From Luteimonas sp. S4-F44 (GTDB lineage Bacteria; Pseudomonadota; Gammaproteobacteria; Xanthomonadales; Xanthomonadaceae): a stretch of DNA of 64,000 bases. The translations under genes were made by a program, and so were the position numbers. The stretch lies in assembly GCF_022637415.1 (NCBI RefSeq), contig NZ_CP093340.1, forward strand, positions 2,728,001-2,792,000, given 5' to 3'. The first letter of the stretch is position 1. Each line of letters opens with the position of its first letter. This document shows, in pieces, positions 1-9,263 of this stretch. Under the pieces are notes generated by a model. That model had not been told where the DNA came from and made no database searches. It saw only the letters and a program-made list of their open reading frames with translations.

Positions 1-654
1 GATCGAACGGGCCTCCTCCATGTCGGCCGCATTGCGGCAGAACGAGACCGCGATGAAGTCCACACCGATCTCGGCGGCGACCTGGATCAGCGCGCGGTCG
101 TGATCGGTCAGCGCACCGAGCGACAGGCCGCCGCCCTGCTTGTTGAGTCCCTTGCGGTTGGACAGCACGCCATCGTTGAGCACGGTGGTGACGATGCGCA
201 CGCCGTCGACGGCGGTCACCTGCAACTGCATCAGGCCATCGTCGAGCAGCAGCACATCGCCTGCCGCCACATCGCCGGGCAGGCCCAAATAGCTGACGCC
301 GACCTCGTCGACCGTGCCCAGGGGCGCGTCCGGATCGGCGACCAGGTCGAAGCGCGCGCCCGCGCGCAGCGTCACCTTTCCTTCGACGAACTTCTCGATA
401 CGGATCTTCGGACCCGGCAGGTCGGCCAGGATGCCGATCTCGACACCGGCGCGATCGGCCGCGGCGCGGACGGCCTCAGCGCGTACCTTCTGCGAGGCCG
501 GATCACCATGCGAAAAGTTGAGGCGGACGGCGTTGACGCCGGCGGCGATCAGCGCGTCGAGCACGCCCGGCGCGTCGGTGGCAGGGCCGAGCGTGGCGAG
601 GATGCGTGTGCGGCGCCGATGCGCCGGGACGGGAAGCAATTCGTTGGCAGTCAT
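1..654 (-). CDS. pyk: Pyruvate kinase, N-terminal part (gene runs off the window)
   Basis: Pyruvate kinase makes pyruvate and ATP from phosphoenolpyruvate and ADP, the last step of glycolysis, in the cytoplasm. Only the first 218 codons are in the window. The protein starts MTANELLPVPAHRRRTRILA and shows the family landmarks in order: RLNFSHG near residue 45, the LADLPGPKIR strand near 80, the B-domain insertion with SNRKGLNKQGG, and the return to the barrel with FIAVSFCRNAADM near the edge. The ATG at 654 is the start because it gives the usual short arm before the TRI(L/V)ATLGP motif. It follows pgk and the HAD gene on the same strand after about 130 bp, a lower-glycolysis block. The catalytic residues of the C-terminal half cannot be checked. 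Confidence 0.95.
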   Translation of the reverse strand, partial: MTANELLPVPAHRRRTRILATLGPATDAPGVLDALIAAGVNAVRLNFSHGDPASQKVRAEAVRAAADRAGVEIGILADLPGPKIRIEKFVEGKVTLRAGARFDLVADPDAPLGTVDEVGVSYLGLPGDVAAGDVLLLDDGLMQLQVTAVDGVRIVTTVLNDGVLSNRKGLNKQGGGLSLGALTDHDRALIQVAAEIGVDFIAVSFCRNAADMEEARSI

Positions 655-783
655 TCCGCGATCTTAGTGTCCACCGATGGTCAGGCGCGCGCTGGCGGGC
701 AACGCACCCGAGGCATCCCGGAACGGCATGCCGCCTGCGAGCTTACTTGGAAACGCTTGCAACGGCATGGCGGCCTCCTAGGA

Positions 784-1428
784 TCAGCCCACCGCCGCGA
801 CCAGCGCGGCCGGCGAGTCGACAACGAGGTCGGCGCCGGCCTGGCGCAATTCGTCGGCCGAGCCGAAGCCCCACAGCACGCCGATCGCGCGCATCCGGTG
901 CTGGCGCGCGCCCTCCATGTCCATGCGCCGGTCGCCGATCATCGTGCAGCGCGCGGCCGGGAGCGCCAGCCGCGACAGCGCTTCGGCGATCAGCTCGCGC
1001 TTGTAACGGCGCACGCCATCGTCGCTGGCGCCGACGATCGTCGAGAACGCATCGCCGAACGGCAACGCCTCGACGATCCGGCGCGCGAAGCGCTCGTTCT
1101 TCGAGGTCACCACCGCCAGCGTGCGGCCGCCTGCCCGCAGGGTCTCGATCGCGTCCGCCACACCGGGATAGACGCTGTGCTCGCGCCAGCCGACCGTGTC
1201 GTAGCGTTCGCGATAGATCGAGATTGCGCGGTCGACCCGGTCGGCATCCCCTCCGAACAGGGCATCGAAGCTGTCGCGCAGCGGCGGGCCAATCCACGGC
1301 AACAGCGTCTCGCGCGGCAGCGACGCATGTCCCAGGGTGTGCAGCGCATGGGCGATACCGCCCAGGATGCCGGGTTCGGAATCGATCAAGGTGCCATCGA
1401 GATCGAAGAACAGCGCATCGCCGCTCAC
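784..1428 (-). CDS. HAD-family hydrolase, phosphoglycolate phosphatase-like
   Basis: A 214-residue haloacid dehalogenase-type phosphatase. Motif I is [12 protein letters not shown] near residue 8 (both catalytic Asp present), motif II is VVTSKN with Thr/Ser, and motif IV is [11 protein letters not shown] with both metal Asp. A helical cap of type C1 lies between motifs I and II, as in phosphoglycolate and related phosphatases. The start is a GTG whose last two bases overlap the pgk stop (GTGA), so translation is probably coupled to pgk. The substrate cannot be told from sequence; position between pgk and pyk suggests clean-up of a phosphorylated three- or two-carbon by-product, which is inference. 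Confidence 0.85.
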   Translation of the reverse strand: MSGDALFFDLDGTLIDSEPGILGGIAHALHTLGHASLPRETLLPWIGPPLRDSFDALFGGDADRVDRAISIYRERYDTVGWREHSVYPGVADAIETLRAGGRTLAVVTSKNERFARRIVEALPFGDAFSTIVGASDDGVRRYKRELIAEALSRLALPAARCTMIGDRRMDMEGARQHRMRAIGVLWGFGSADELRQAGADLVVDSPAALVAAVG

Positions 1429-2600
1429 GCCCCGCGCGCCTCCAGCGCCGCGACCGCCGGCAGCGTCTTGCCTTCGAGGAACTCCAGGAACGCACCGCCG
1501 CCGGTCGAGATATAGGACACGTCGTCGGCGATGCCGTACTTGTCGACCGCCGCCAGCGTGTCACCGCCACCGGCGATCGAGAACGCCTTCGAGGAGGCGA
1601 TCGCGCGCGCCAGCGCTTCGGTGCCGTGACCGAACGCGTCGAACTCGAACACGCCGACCGGGCCATTCCAGACCACGGTGCCGGCGTCGGCGATCATCGC
1701 CGCATAGCGCTTCGCGGTGTCCGGGCCGATGTCGAGAATCATGTCGCCGGCCTCCACCGCGTCCACGGCCTTGACCGTCGCCGGTGCATCGGCCGCGAAG
1801 GCGGGCGCCACCACGACATCGGTGGGCACCGGAATCTCGGCGCCGCGTGACTTGGCATCGGCCATGATCTGCTTCGCGGTCTCGATCAGATCGGTCTCGA
1901 CCAGCGACTTGCCCACGCCGTGTCCGAGCGCGGCGATGAAGGTGTTGGCGATGCCGCCGCCGACGATCAACTGGTCCACCTTGCCCACCAGCGACGACAG
2001 CAATTCGAGTTTGGTGGAGACCTTGCTGCCGGCCACGATCGCCAGCAATGGGCGCGCCGGCGCGTCGAGCGCCTTGGCCAACGCGTCGAGTTCGGCCATC
2101 AGCAGCGGGCCGCCAGCGGCCTGCGGTGCGAAGCGGATCACGCCGTGGGTGGAGGCCTGGGCGCGATGCGCGGTGCCGAACGCGTCCATGACGAAGACAT
2201 CGGCGAGCGCTGCGTACTTGCGTGCCAGCGCCTCGTCGTCGGCCTTCTCGCCGACGTTCATGCGGCAGTTCTCCAGCAGCACCAGTTGCCCGGGCGCGAC
2301 CTCGACGCCGTCGACCCAGTCGCGCACCAGCGGCACCTCGATGCCGAGCAGCTCGGACAGGCGCGCGGCGACCGGCGCCAACGAATCGGCCTCGCTCCAG
2401 CTGCCCTCCTTCGGCCGGCCCAGATGCGAGGTCACCATCACCGCCGCGTTCTGTGCCAGGGCCTGACGCAGCGTGGGCAGTGAGGCGAGGATGCGCTGAT
2501 CGGACGTGACCTTGCCGCCATCGACGGGGACGTTGAGGTCCTGCCGGATCAGCACACGCTTGCCGGAAAGGTCGAGGTCGGTCATGCGAACGATGGTCAT
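1425..2600 (-). CDS. pgk: Phosphoglycerate kinase
   Basis: Phosphoglycerate kinase, 391 residues, the normal bacterial length; transfers phosphate from 1,3-bisphosphoglycerate to ADP in glycolysis and the reverse in gluconeogenesis. Visible landmarks are [13 protein letters not shown] near residue 15, SHLGRP near 60, WNGPVGVFE near 320 and the GGGDTLAA nucleotide loop near 355. The start is taken as the ATG at 2600 ([13 protein letters not shown]), which matches the usual xanthomonad N-terminus as I recall it; an internal ATG at 2585 is possible. The reading frame stays open upstream through the leader, but that part is repeat sequence and not part of the family. No clear Shine-Dalgarno precedes the start. 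The 5' leader is unusual (see the 212-bp repeat). The downstream HAD gene overlaps the stop. Confidence 0.96.
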   Translation of the reverse strand: MTIVRMTDLDLSGKRVLIRQDLNVPVDGGKVTSDQRILASLPTLRQALAQNAAVMVTSHLGRPKEGSWSEADSLAPVAARLSELLGIEVPLVRDWVDGVEVAPGQLVLLENCRMNVGEKADDEALARKYAALADVFVMDAFGTAHRAQASTHGVIRFAPQAAGGPLLMAELDALAKALDAPARPLLAIVAGSKVSTKLELLSSLVGKVDQLIVGGGIANTFIAALGHGVGKSLVETDLIETAKQIMADAKSRGAEIPVPTDVVVAPAFAADAPATVKAVDAVEAGDMILDIGPDTAKRYAAMIADAGTVVWNGPVGVFEFDAFGHGTEALARAIASSKAFSIAGGGDTLAAVDKYGIADDVSYISTGGGAFLEFLEGKTLPAVAALEARGA

Positions 2601-2737
2601 TGGGACTGGACTCACTTGAGAAGGAGAAAGAGGGTCGCGCCATGCCGTCCATGGCGCCGCATGACGGCTTCGGATGCACCTGCCCGGCCATCCTTGGCCG
2701 GGCGCTCGCCGCGCGGACTGCCGGAAAGGCAGTCCGC

Positions 2738-2812
2738 TCAGACCGGCTCGCCCTGCCGGATCAGCACACGCTTGCCGGAAAGGTCGAGGTCGGTCATGCG
2801 AACGATGGTCAT
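2738..2812 (-). other. Leader mini-ORF 1: duplicated first 20 codons of pgk, then stop
   Basis: A 24-codon reading frame starting at the ATG at 2812. It repeats the pgk N-terminus exactly ([20 protein letters not shown]), then reads GEPV and stops with TGA at 2738-2740. The 10-bp hairpin at 2713-2737 follows directly after the stop codon. Whether it is translated is unknown. It could be an upstream ORF acting on pgk expression, or simply a by-product of the tandem duplication. Confidence 0.6.
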
Positions 2813-2949
2813 TGGGACTGGACTCACTTGAGAAGGAGAAGGAGGGTCGCGCCATGCCGTCCATGGCGCCGCATGACGGCTTCGGATGCACCTGCCCGGC
2901 CATCCGTGGCCGGGCGCTCGCCGCGCGGACTGCCGGAAAGGCAGTCCGC

Positions 2950-3024
2950 TCAGACCGGCTCGCCCTGCCGGATCAGCACACGCTTGCCGGAAAGGTCGAG
3001 GTCGGTCATGCGAACGATGGTCAT
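2950..3024 (-). other. Leader mini-ORF 2: second duplicated pgk N-terminus
   Basis: The same 24-codon frame as the one 212 bp closer to pgk, starting at the ATG at 3024 and stopping at 2950. Its upstream sequence differs from the other two copies: the 25 or so bases before the start are only loosely similar to the matching stretch inside the repeat. This is therefore the outer edge of the duplication and perhaps the original leader of pgk. No convincing promoter is visible in the 146 bp between it and the upstream DUF3999 gene. Confidence 0.55.
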
Positions 3025-3173
3025 TGGATCTGCACTCGCTGAAAGGGGAAATTGGCGCGCGCGCCGGGCAGCTCGCACGGCACCTGCGGCATACCGGCAC
3101 CTGCACGCGGATGGCACACGACCCGGCATTGTCGGCGCAGCCGTCGTGGACAGGCAAACCCGGCGCGGCGACC

Positions 3174-4526
3174 TCAGGCGGCCTTGCGTCCGCGCAGCAG
3201 GCTCAGCGCGAAGCCACCCACGACGAGCACGCCGAGCAGCAGTACCCCCCACAGCATCCAGGTCTTCCAGTCGCGCGTGGGGGCCGCCGGCCGCAGCGCC
3301 GCCTCGCCGGCCAGCACCTTCATCGCACCGGGCACCGCATCCGCCGGGCGCCAGTCGGACCCGTGCTGGGCGCGCAGCGCAGCGAGCAGCGGCGCGACCG
3401 GCGCGTCGGTGCGCGCCGCGCGCGCGCTGCCGGCCTGCAACGCATAGGGCGCACGGCCCTCGGCGACGAACACCAGCGTCTCGGGCCGGTAGCCCAGACG
3501 CAGCGCAGGCGGTGCGCCGGGCGCCGCAGTGGCCGGTGTCAGCCGCCATTGGCGATCGCGGACAGGCGCCGACAGCGCCAACGGCGGCGACCGCCGCAGG
3601 TCCGCGCCGCTGCCGGCCTGGAACACCACATGATCGGCAGCCACCGTGCGCCAGGGCGCATCGTCGGCATCGCGTCGCTCGAGCGTCCAGCGTCCGGTGC
3701 CGTTGCCGGCGAGCGCGATCTCGATCCGCTCGACCGGGAAGCGACCGTCGCTGAGATAGACGAGCGCGCCGCGGTCGTCGGCGACCTGCGGCACCGGCAG
3801 ATCCCAGTGCCAGGCCACCGGCGCCTGCACCGGCGCCAGCTCGGCCTCGACCGCCTGCAACCGGAGCGGCGCCGCGGCCGCACCCACCGGCGTCAGTCGC
3901 AAGTAGCGCGCATGGACCGGCGTGGGCAGCGCGATGCGCCGCTCGACCAGCCGCTGCGCATCGCGCCGCAGGTCGAGCACACGCGCCTCATCGTGCACGT
4001 TGCGCCATTGGCGCAGATCGTCGGACGCCTCGATCCGGTAGGCCTGCTCGAACGGCGGCTGCGCCTCGTCCCAGCGCAGCGCGAGCGCGGCCACCGGCCC
4101 CTCGACCGCACTGGCATCGACCAGGAACGCGCCGGCGGCCTCGCCGCCCGATGTCCGCAACTGCACGCGCCGCAGGCTGCCGTCGGCGGCGATCTCGCTG
4201 ATCGCGGCGATGTCGCCGTCACGGCGGCCGGCGTCGGCGGGCAGCGGAAACCACGGCAGTTCGCGCTGTGTCGGCGTCGCCGGCGCCATCGCGGCATCGA
4301 CGAAGGCTGCAGGCACCGCGCGACCGTCGCCGTCGACCACGACCACGTCGCGCAGCGACGGCGACCAGACCTGGGCGTAGATCTCGGGCGTGAGCGTGAC
4401 GCGGTACGCGCTCGCCGACGGGTCCTCGAGCGTCAGCGGCCACTGCGCGGCGAAGTCCGCTTGCGCAGCGGCGACTGCGGATGCGCCGAGCAGGCAGACG
4501 GCGATGGCGGGACGGAATCGGATCAT
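3174..4526 (-). CDS. DUF3999 family envelope protein
   Basis: A 450-residue protein with a signal peptide (MIRFRPAIAVCLLGASAVAAAQA), a long beta-rich periplasmic part, and one membrane helix at the C-terminus (WMLWGVLLLGVLVVGGFAL) followed by a short RGRKAA tail. Composition and layout match the DUF3999 family, which has no assigned function. The start ATG overlaps the stop of the DUF2339 gene (ATGA at 4523-4526), so the two are translationally coupled; DUF2339 and DUF3999 proteins are commonly encoded together and probably act together in the envelope. The frame stays open far upstream inside the DUF2339 gene, but the signal peptide and coupling fix this start. Confidence 0.85.
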   Translation of the reverse strand: MIRFRPAIAVCLLGASAVAAAQADFAAQWPLTLEDPSASAYRVTLTPEIYAQVWSPSLRDVVVVDGDGRAVPAAFVDAAMAPATPTQRELPWFPLPADAGRRDGDIAAISEIAADGSLRRVQLRTSGGEAAGAFLVDASAVEGPVAALALRWDEAQPPFEQAYRIEASDDLRQWRNVHDEARVLDLRRDAQRLVERRIALPTPVHARYLRLTPVGAAAAPLRLQAVEAELAPVQAPVAWHWDLPVPQVADDRGALVYLSDGRFPVERIEIALAGNGTGRWTLERRDADDAPWRTVAADHVVFQAGSGADLRRSPPLALSAPVRDRQWRLTPATAAPGAPPALRLGYRPETLVFVAEGRAPYALQAGSARAARTDAPVAPLLAALRAQHGSDWRPADAVPGAMKVLAGEAALRPAAPTRDWKTWMLWGVLLLGVLVVGGFALSLLRGRKAA

Positions 4527-7255
4527 GCAGGCGCCTCCTCGCGGGGAACGACGGCGCGCGGCGGTGCCGGCGCGAAGAAGCCCACGACCGTGCACAGCAG
4601 GCCGTAGGCGATGAACGAGCCGATGCCCCACAGGTTGCCGAGGTGGCCGCGATCGACCAGCACCAGCTTGGCCAGCACCACCGCCATCAGCACCGCGCCG
4701 GCAAGCCACAGCGCGCGCTGGCCGCGGCGCGAGCCGATGATCCAGCCCAGCACGCCGAGAATGCTCCAGACCACCGTGAGGCTGGTCTGGGCCAGGCTGC
4801 TGCCCGCCAGGCGTGCATTCCACGGCGCACCGCCCCAGTGATGCGCCGCACGCAAGGTGATCACGGTGACCAGCACGAAGGCCAACAGCGACAGCACCGG
4901 GACGCGCGGCGCGCCCTGCGGCGCGGTGCCGTCCGGCGACCACAGCCAGCGGGCAAGCAGCAGCACCACGCCGAGTTGAGCGAGATCGAGCGGGTTGAGC
5001 AGCGCGATCCACGGCAGCGGTGCACTGTCGCCGGGGTTGCCCAGCGCGACCAACCACCACAACGCGAGCACGCCCAGCAACGCGCCGCGCAACGGCGTGC
5101 GTGTGGGATCGAACCGCTCGCCCAGCGGCTGCGCCAGCCACGGCCAGCGCCACAACGACAGCGCCGAGACGACCAGCCACGGCAAGGCGATGGCGACCGC
5201 GAACCAGCCGCCGGCCAGCCCGGCCACGCGGGCGACATGCCCCAGCAGCAGCGACAGCACCAGCGGCCACAGCAGCCACCACAGCAGCTGCGCAGCGCGC
5301 GCCAGGCGGTCCTCGCCCGCGCGCAGGCACACCAGGCCGCGGAAACCGAGTGCGGCGAACACCGCCCAGGCCGGTGCGCCGTAGCCGGCGAACGGCTGCA
5401 CATGCGTCTGCATCTGCCAGAACGCCAACGGCGCGGCGACCAGCAACGCGGCGAACAGCGTCGCGCCGAGCGCCGGGTCGGGTCGGCGGTGATGGACCTC
5501 GGCCGCGAGCCAGCCGGTGACCACCGCCAGCACCAGCAGGGCATCGGGCAGCGAGGCCGACGGCACGGCACGTCCGAGCTCCTGGATCCAGGCGCCCAGC
5601 CACCAGGCCAGCGCCCAGACATAGGCGATGCGGGCGACCGGCACGCGCCCGGCCTGTCGATAGGCGGCCGCGATCGCCAGGCCCGACAGCGCGATCAGCA
5701 GCGCGCCGACGAAACCGCCGTTGGCGAACATCGGAGCTACCGGGCGCGGCCAGGCGGTGATCCCGAGCGCATAGGCCACCGCTGCGGCCAGCTGCAGGCC
5801 CACGCCGGACAGCTGCGGCAGCAGGCGGCGCTGGCGCAGGCCCAGCCAGACCAGCCCGGCGCCTTCGAGCGCGAACACGCAGGCGGTCGCGCGGGCCGAC
5901 AGCGCCAGCGGCACGGCCAGCGTGGCGAAACCGACCGCGAGCAGCGCATAGGCCTGGCCGAGTACCGCTTCGCGGCTGCGGCGCAGCAGTGCCCAGGCCA
6001 GCGCGGCGTAGATCGCGGCCACGCCCAGCGCGCACAGCGCGAGCGCGAACGTGCGCCCCTGCAACAGGCCGGCCTGCAGCGAGAACGCGACCAACGGCGT
6101 GCCGAACACCAGGCAGCCGTCGACGATATCGCGCCGCGACGGCGGCCGACGCCGCGCGTAGAGCAGCGGGATCGCCAGGTAGAACGCGAAGAACAGCGCC
6201 AGGAACGGCTGGGTCGTGGCGAAATCGCCGGGGCTGTAGCGCAGCACGCCCCAGAGCGTGCCGATGCCGAAGGTGAAGGCGAAGCCCAGCAGGTTGAGCA
6301 CCCGCCATGCCCGGAACCAAGCGATTCCCAGGATCGCGGCATTGAGCACTGCGTAATACGCGAACAGCGCGACATGGCTGCCCCCGCCGCTCGACAGCCA
6401 GATCGGTGCGAGAAACCCGGCCAGCACCGCGAACACCGCCAGCGCGCGGGCGTTCTGCAGCACTGCCAGCACGCCGGCGCCGGCGACCAGCGCCACGCTG
6501 GCGGCGAACGCGATGCCGCCGGGCAGCATGCCAAACTGCTTGTAGGCGGCGAACACGACCAGCAGCAGGATGCCGATCATCCCGCCCTGCAGGCTCAATG
6601 CGAACGTGCGGTGGCTGTCGCGGCGGTGCCAGCCGAACGCCAGGCCGCCGATCGCCGCGGCCGCGACCGCGGCCAGCCGCAGCTCCACCGGCACCGACAG
6701 GTAGCCCTGGTCGCTGGCGTACTTGAGCAGTGCGGCGACGCCGGCGAACAGCACCAGCATGCCGATCTTCACCGGCACGTTGCCAGTGGTGAACCAGCTG
6801 CGCACCCAGCGCGCCGCGCGCGCCAACGGATCTGGCCCGGCCGGGGGCGGCATGGGACCAGCCGTCGGCTCGGACGCAGCGGCTGCGGGATCGGCATCGC
6901 GCCAGGCCGCGCGCGGCGGCGCCGGCGGCAACGGCGGTGGCACCGAGGCAGACCGCGGAGGCCAGGGATCGGCCAATGACGACGGCGCGTCGCGATCAGT
7001 GATCGGTCCGTCATCGCCACTGGGGCCAGAGGCGGCGTCGACCGCGCCGTCCTGCCAATCCCCCTCTGGCGCGGCGGCATCGACCGCCGCGTCCGGCACC
7101 GCGATCGCGCGGGCCTGCAGCGCCTCAATCTGTGATTCGAGCCCGGCCACCCGACGACGCAGGCTGAAGACCGTCACGATCGCGACGATCGACATGATCG
7201 GCGCCGCGACCAGCAGCGCGACCCCCAGAAAGAGCAATGCTTCCATGGCGCCCAT
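4523..7255 (-). CDS. DUF2339 polytopic membrane protein
   Basis: A 910-residue inner-membrane protein of the DUF2339 family. Residues 5-32 form a first membrane helix, followed by a short likely coiled stretch (RRRVAGLESQIEALQARA) and a low-complexity Pro/Ala/Asp linker to about residue 160. The rest is a near-continuous run of more than twenty hydrophobic helices. Function is unknown; the family is large and lacks recognisable catalytic motifs. The start is the ATG at 7255, with a second ATG three codons in (7246) equally possible. It sits between gap and the DUF3999 gene, inside an otherwise glycolytic block, and is coupled to DUF3999 by a 4-bp overlap. Confidence 0.88.
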   Translation of the reverse strand: MGAMEALLFLGVALLVAAPIMSIVAIVTVFSLRRRVAGLESQIEALQARAIAVPDAAVDAAAPEGDWQDGAVDAASGPSGDDGPITDRDAPSSLADPWPPRSASVPPPLPPAPPRAAWRDADPAAAASEPTAGPMPPPAGPDPLARAARWVRSWFTTGNVPVKIGMLVLFAGVAALLKYASDQGYLSVPVELRLAAVAAAAIGGLAFGWHRRDSHRTFALSLQGGMIGILLLVVFAAYKQFGMLPGGIAFAASVALVAGAGVLAVLQNARALAVFAVLAGFLAPIWLSSGGGSHVALFAYYAVLNAAILGIAWFRAWRVLNLLGFAFTFGIGTLWGVLRYSPGDFATTQPFLALFFAFYLAIPLLYARRRPPSRRDIVDGCLVFGTPLVAFSLQAGLLQGRTFALALCALGVAAIYAALAWALLRRSREAVLGQAYALLAVGFATLAVPLALSARATACVFALEGAGLVWLGLRQRRLLPQLSGVGLQLAAAVAYALGITAWPRPVAPMFANGGFVGALLIALSGLAIAAAYRQAGRVPVARIAYVWALAWWLGAWIQELGRAVPSASLPDALLVLAVVTGWLAAEVHHRRPDPALGATLFAALLVAAPLAFWQMQTHVQPFAGYGAPAWAVFAALGFRGLVCLRAGEDRLARAAQLLWWLLWPLVLSLLLGHVARVAGLAGGWFAVAIALPWLVVSALSLWRWPWLAQPLGERFDPTRTPLRGALLGVLALWWLVALGNPGDSAPLPWIALLNPLDLAQLGVVLLLARWLWSPDGTAPQGAPRVPVLSLLAFVLVTVITLRAAHHWGGAPWNARLAGSSLAQTSLTVVWSILGVLGWIIGSRRGQRALWLAGAVLMAVVLAKLVLVDRGHLGNLWGIGSFIAYGLLCTVVGFFAPAPPRAVVPREEAPA

Positions 7256-7309
7256 CCGTCCGCGCCAGACGGCGCGTCTGGGCGCACCTTACCCGGCCGG
7301 ACGCGAAAA

Positions 7310-7340
7310 CGAGAAGCCCCGCGCAAGGCGGGGCTCCGGG
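7310..7340 (-). terminator. Rho-independent terminator after gap
   Basis: An 8-bp GC stem (AGCCCCGC, 7315-7322, pairing with 7328-7335) with a 5-nt loop. On the minus strand it is followed by a T-rich stretch, TTCTCGTTTT. It lies about 30 bp after the gap stop codon, so gap is probably transcribed separately from the DUF2339 gene. Confidence 0.75.
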
Positions 7341-7364
7341 TCGCGCGTGGGCGTGCGGCGCGGC

Positions 7365-8462
<1,098 letters not shown>

Positions 8463-8523
8463 CTACCGCGAGCCCGGTTCGCGCGTGGCCCTGCGGCCCA
8501 AGCGCAGAACGCTTGCGATGGCG

Positions 8524-8537
8524 TTGATCGGGATCAA
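8524..8537. promoter_or_regulatory. FNR/Anr-type operator upstream of ompW
   Basis: TTGATCGGGATCAA is a perfect dyad and matches the FNR/Anr consensus TTGAT-N4-ATCAA at all ten fixed positions. It lies 58 bp before the ompW start, a fitting place for activation under low oxygen. The gap start is about 155 bp away in the other direction, so an effect on gap is less likely. Confidence 0.7.
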
Positions 8538-8595
8538 GGCGCACACCGGCCCAGCGGCAGAGACTGGCGCCAGTTCCCACGAAGAGACCGCCCCG

Positions 8596-9213
8596 ATGCG
8601 TCCGCTGTCCATTGCCCTGCTCGCCCTCGCCTGCGCTGTTCCCGCCCTCCCCGCCGCCGCCCAGTCGGCCGGCGAATGGACCGTCGCGATCGGCGCCCAC
8701 AACGTCAATCCCAAGTCCGACAACGGCGCGCTGGCCAACGGCACCCTGCCGCTGTCGATCGGCAGCAGCACCCGTCCCACAATCGCGGTCGAGTATTTCG
8801 TGCGCGACAACCTCGGCGTCGAAGTGTTGGCCGCCACCCCGTTCCGCCACGACATCAACATTGAAGGCCTCGGCCAGGTCGGCAGCACCAAGCACCTGCC
8901 GCCGACGGTGAGCCTGCAGTATCACTTCAACAGCGCCGGCGCGGTCTCGCCGCTGGTCGGCGTCGGCGTCAACTACACCACCTTTTTCGACGAAGACGCC
9001 CGCGGCGCACTGGCCGGTTCGCGTCTGGCGCTGAGCAACTCCTGGGGCCTGGCCGCGCATGTCGGCGTCGACTTCAAGGTCGGCAACGGTGCGATCCGCG
9101 TCGACGCACGCTGGATGGACATCGACAGCGACGTCCGCCTGGACGGCGCCAAGCTCGGCACCGCGAACATCGACCCGCTGGTCTACGGCGCGGCGTACGT
9201 GCTGAAGTTCTGA
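8596..9213 (+). CDS. ompW: OmpW family outer membrane protein
   Basis: A 205-residue protein with a signal peptide ending ALPAAAQS. The mature part has the eight-stranded OmpW barrel pattern: KSDNG near the first loop, the conserved TIAVEYFVRDNLGVEVLAATPF hairpin region, LPPTVSLQYHF, a GVGVNYTTFF strand and the C-terminal GAAYVLKF ending in Phe, as expected for a barrel assembly signal. OmpW proteins form a narrow hydrophobic channel in the outer membrane. The start chosen is the ATG at 8596, directly before the signal peptide; an upstream in-frame ATG at 8485 would place the FNR box inside the gene. Expression is probably controlled by FNR/Anr through that box. Confidence 0.92.
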   Translation: MRPLSIALLALACAVPALPAAAQSAGEWTVAIGAHNVNPKSDNGALANGTLPLSIGSSTRPTIAVEYFVRDNLGVEVLAATPFRHDINIEGLGQVGSTKHLPPTVSLQYHFNSAGAVSPLVGVGVNYTTFFDEDARGALAGSRLALSNSWGLAAHVGVDFKVGNGAIRVDARWMDIDSDVRLDGAKLGTANIDPLVYGAAYVLKF

Positions 9214-9232
9214 TCCATCGAGTTCGACGGGC

Positions 9233-9263
9233 GGCGCATCCGATACAATGGATCGGATGCGCC
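9233..9263. repeat. Perfect 12-bp inverted repeat spanning the nuclease start codons
   Basis: Arms GGCGCATCCGAT (9233-9244) and ATCGGATGCGCC (9252-9263) are perfectly complementary with a 7-nt loop. The first candidate start codon of the nuclease (9248) lies in the loop, and the second (9257) inside the right arm. There is no T run after it, so it is not a standard terminator for ompW. In RNA it could hide the nuclease start. Confidence 0.7.

Larger units (their letters stand above)
2541..3027 (-). repeat. 212-bp tandem repeat covering the start of pgk and its leader
   Basis: Two full 212-bp units (2541-2752 and 2753-2964) and a 63-bp partial third unit (2965-3027). The two full units differ at about two positions (an a/g near 2629 and a t/g near 2694). 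Each unit holds, in the pgk direction, a leader with three hairpins and then the first 20 codons of pgk. Hairpins in the unit nearest pgk: 2713-2737 (10-bp perfect stem, 5-nt loop), 2682-2703 (9-bp perfect stem, 4-nt loop) and 2638-2656 (7-bp stem). Only the copy nearest the gene continues into pgk; the other two run into a stop after four more codons. Because 212 is not a multiple of three, the copies lie in different frames. Confidence 0.95.

Noticed and set aside
2600..3754. Plus-strand frames through the pgk leader, with GAGAAGGAG before an ATG near 2641
   Set aside because: The apparent ribosome site is a chance feature of the repeat; the product has no recognisable features and runs antisense to pgk's leader and the DUF3999 gene.
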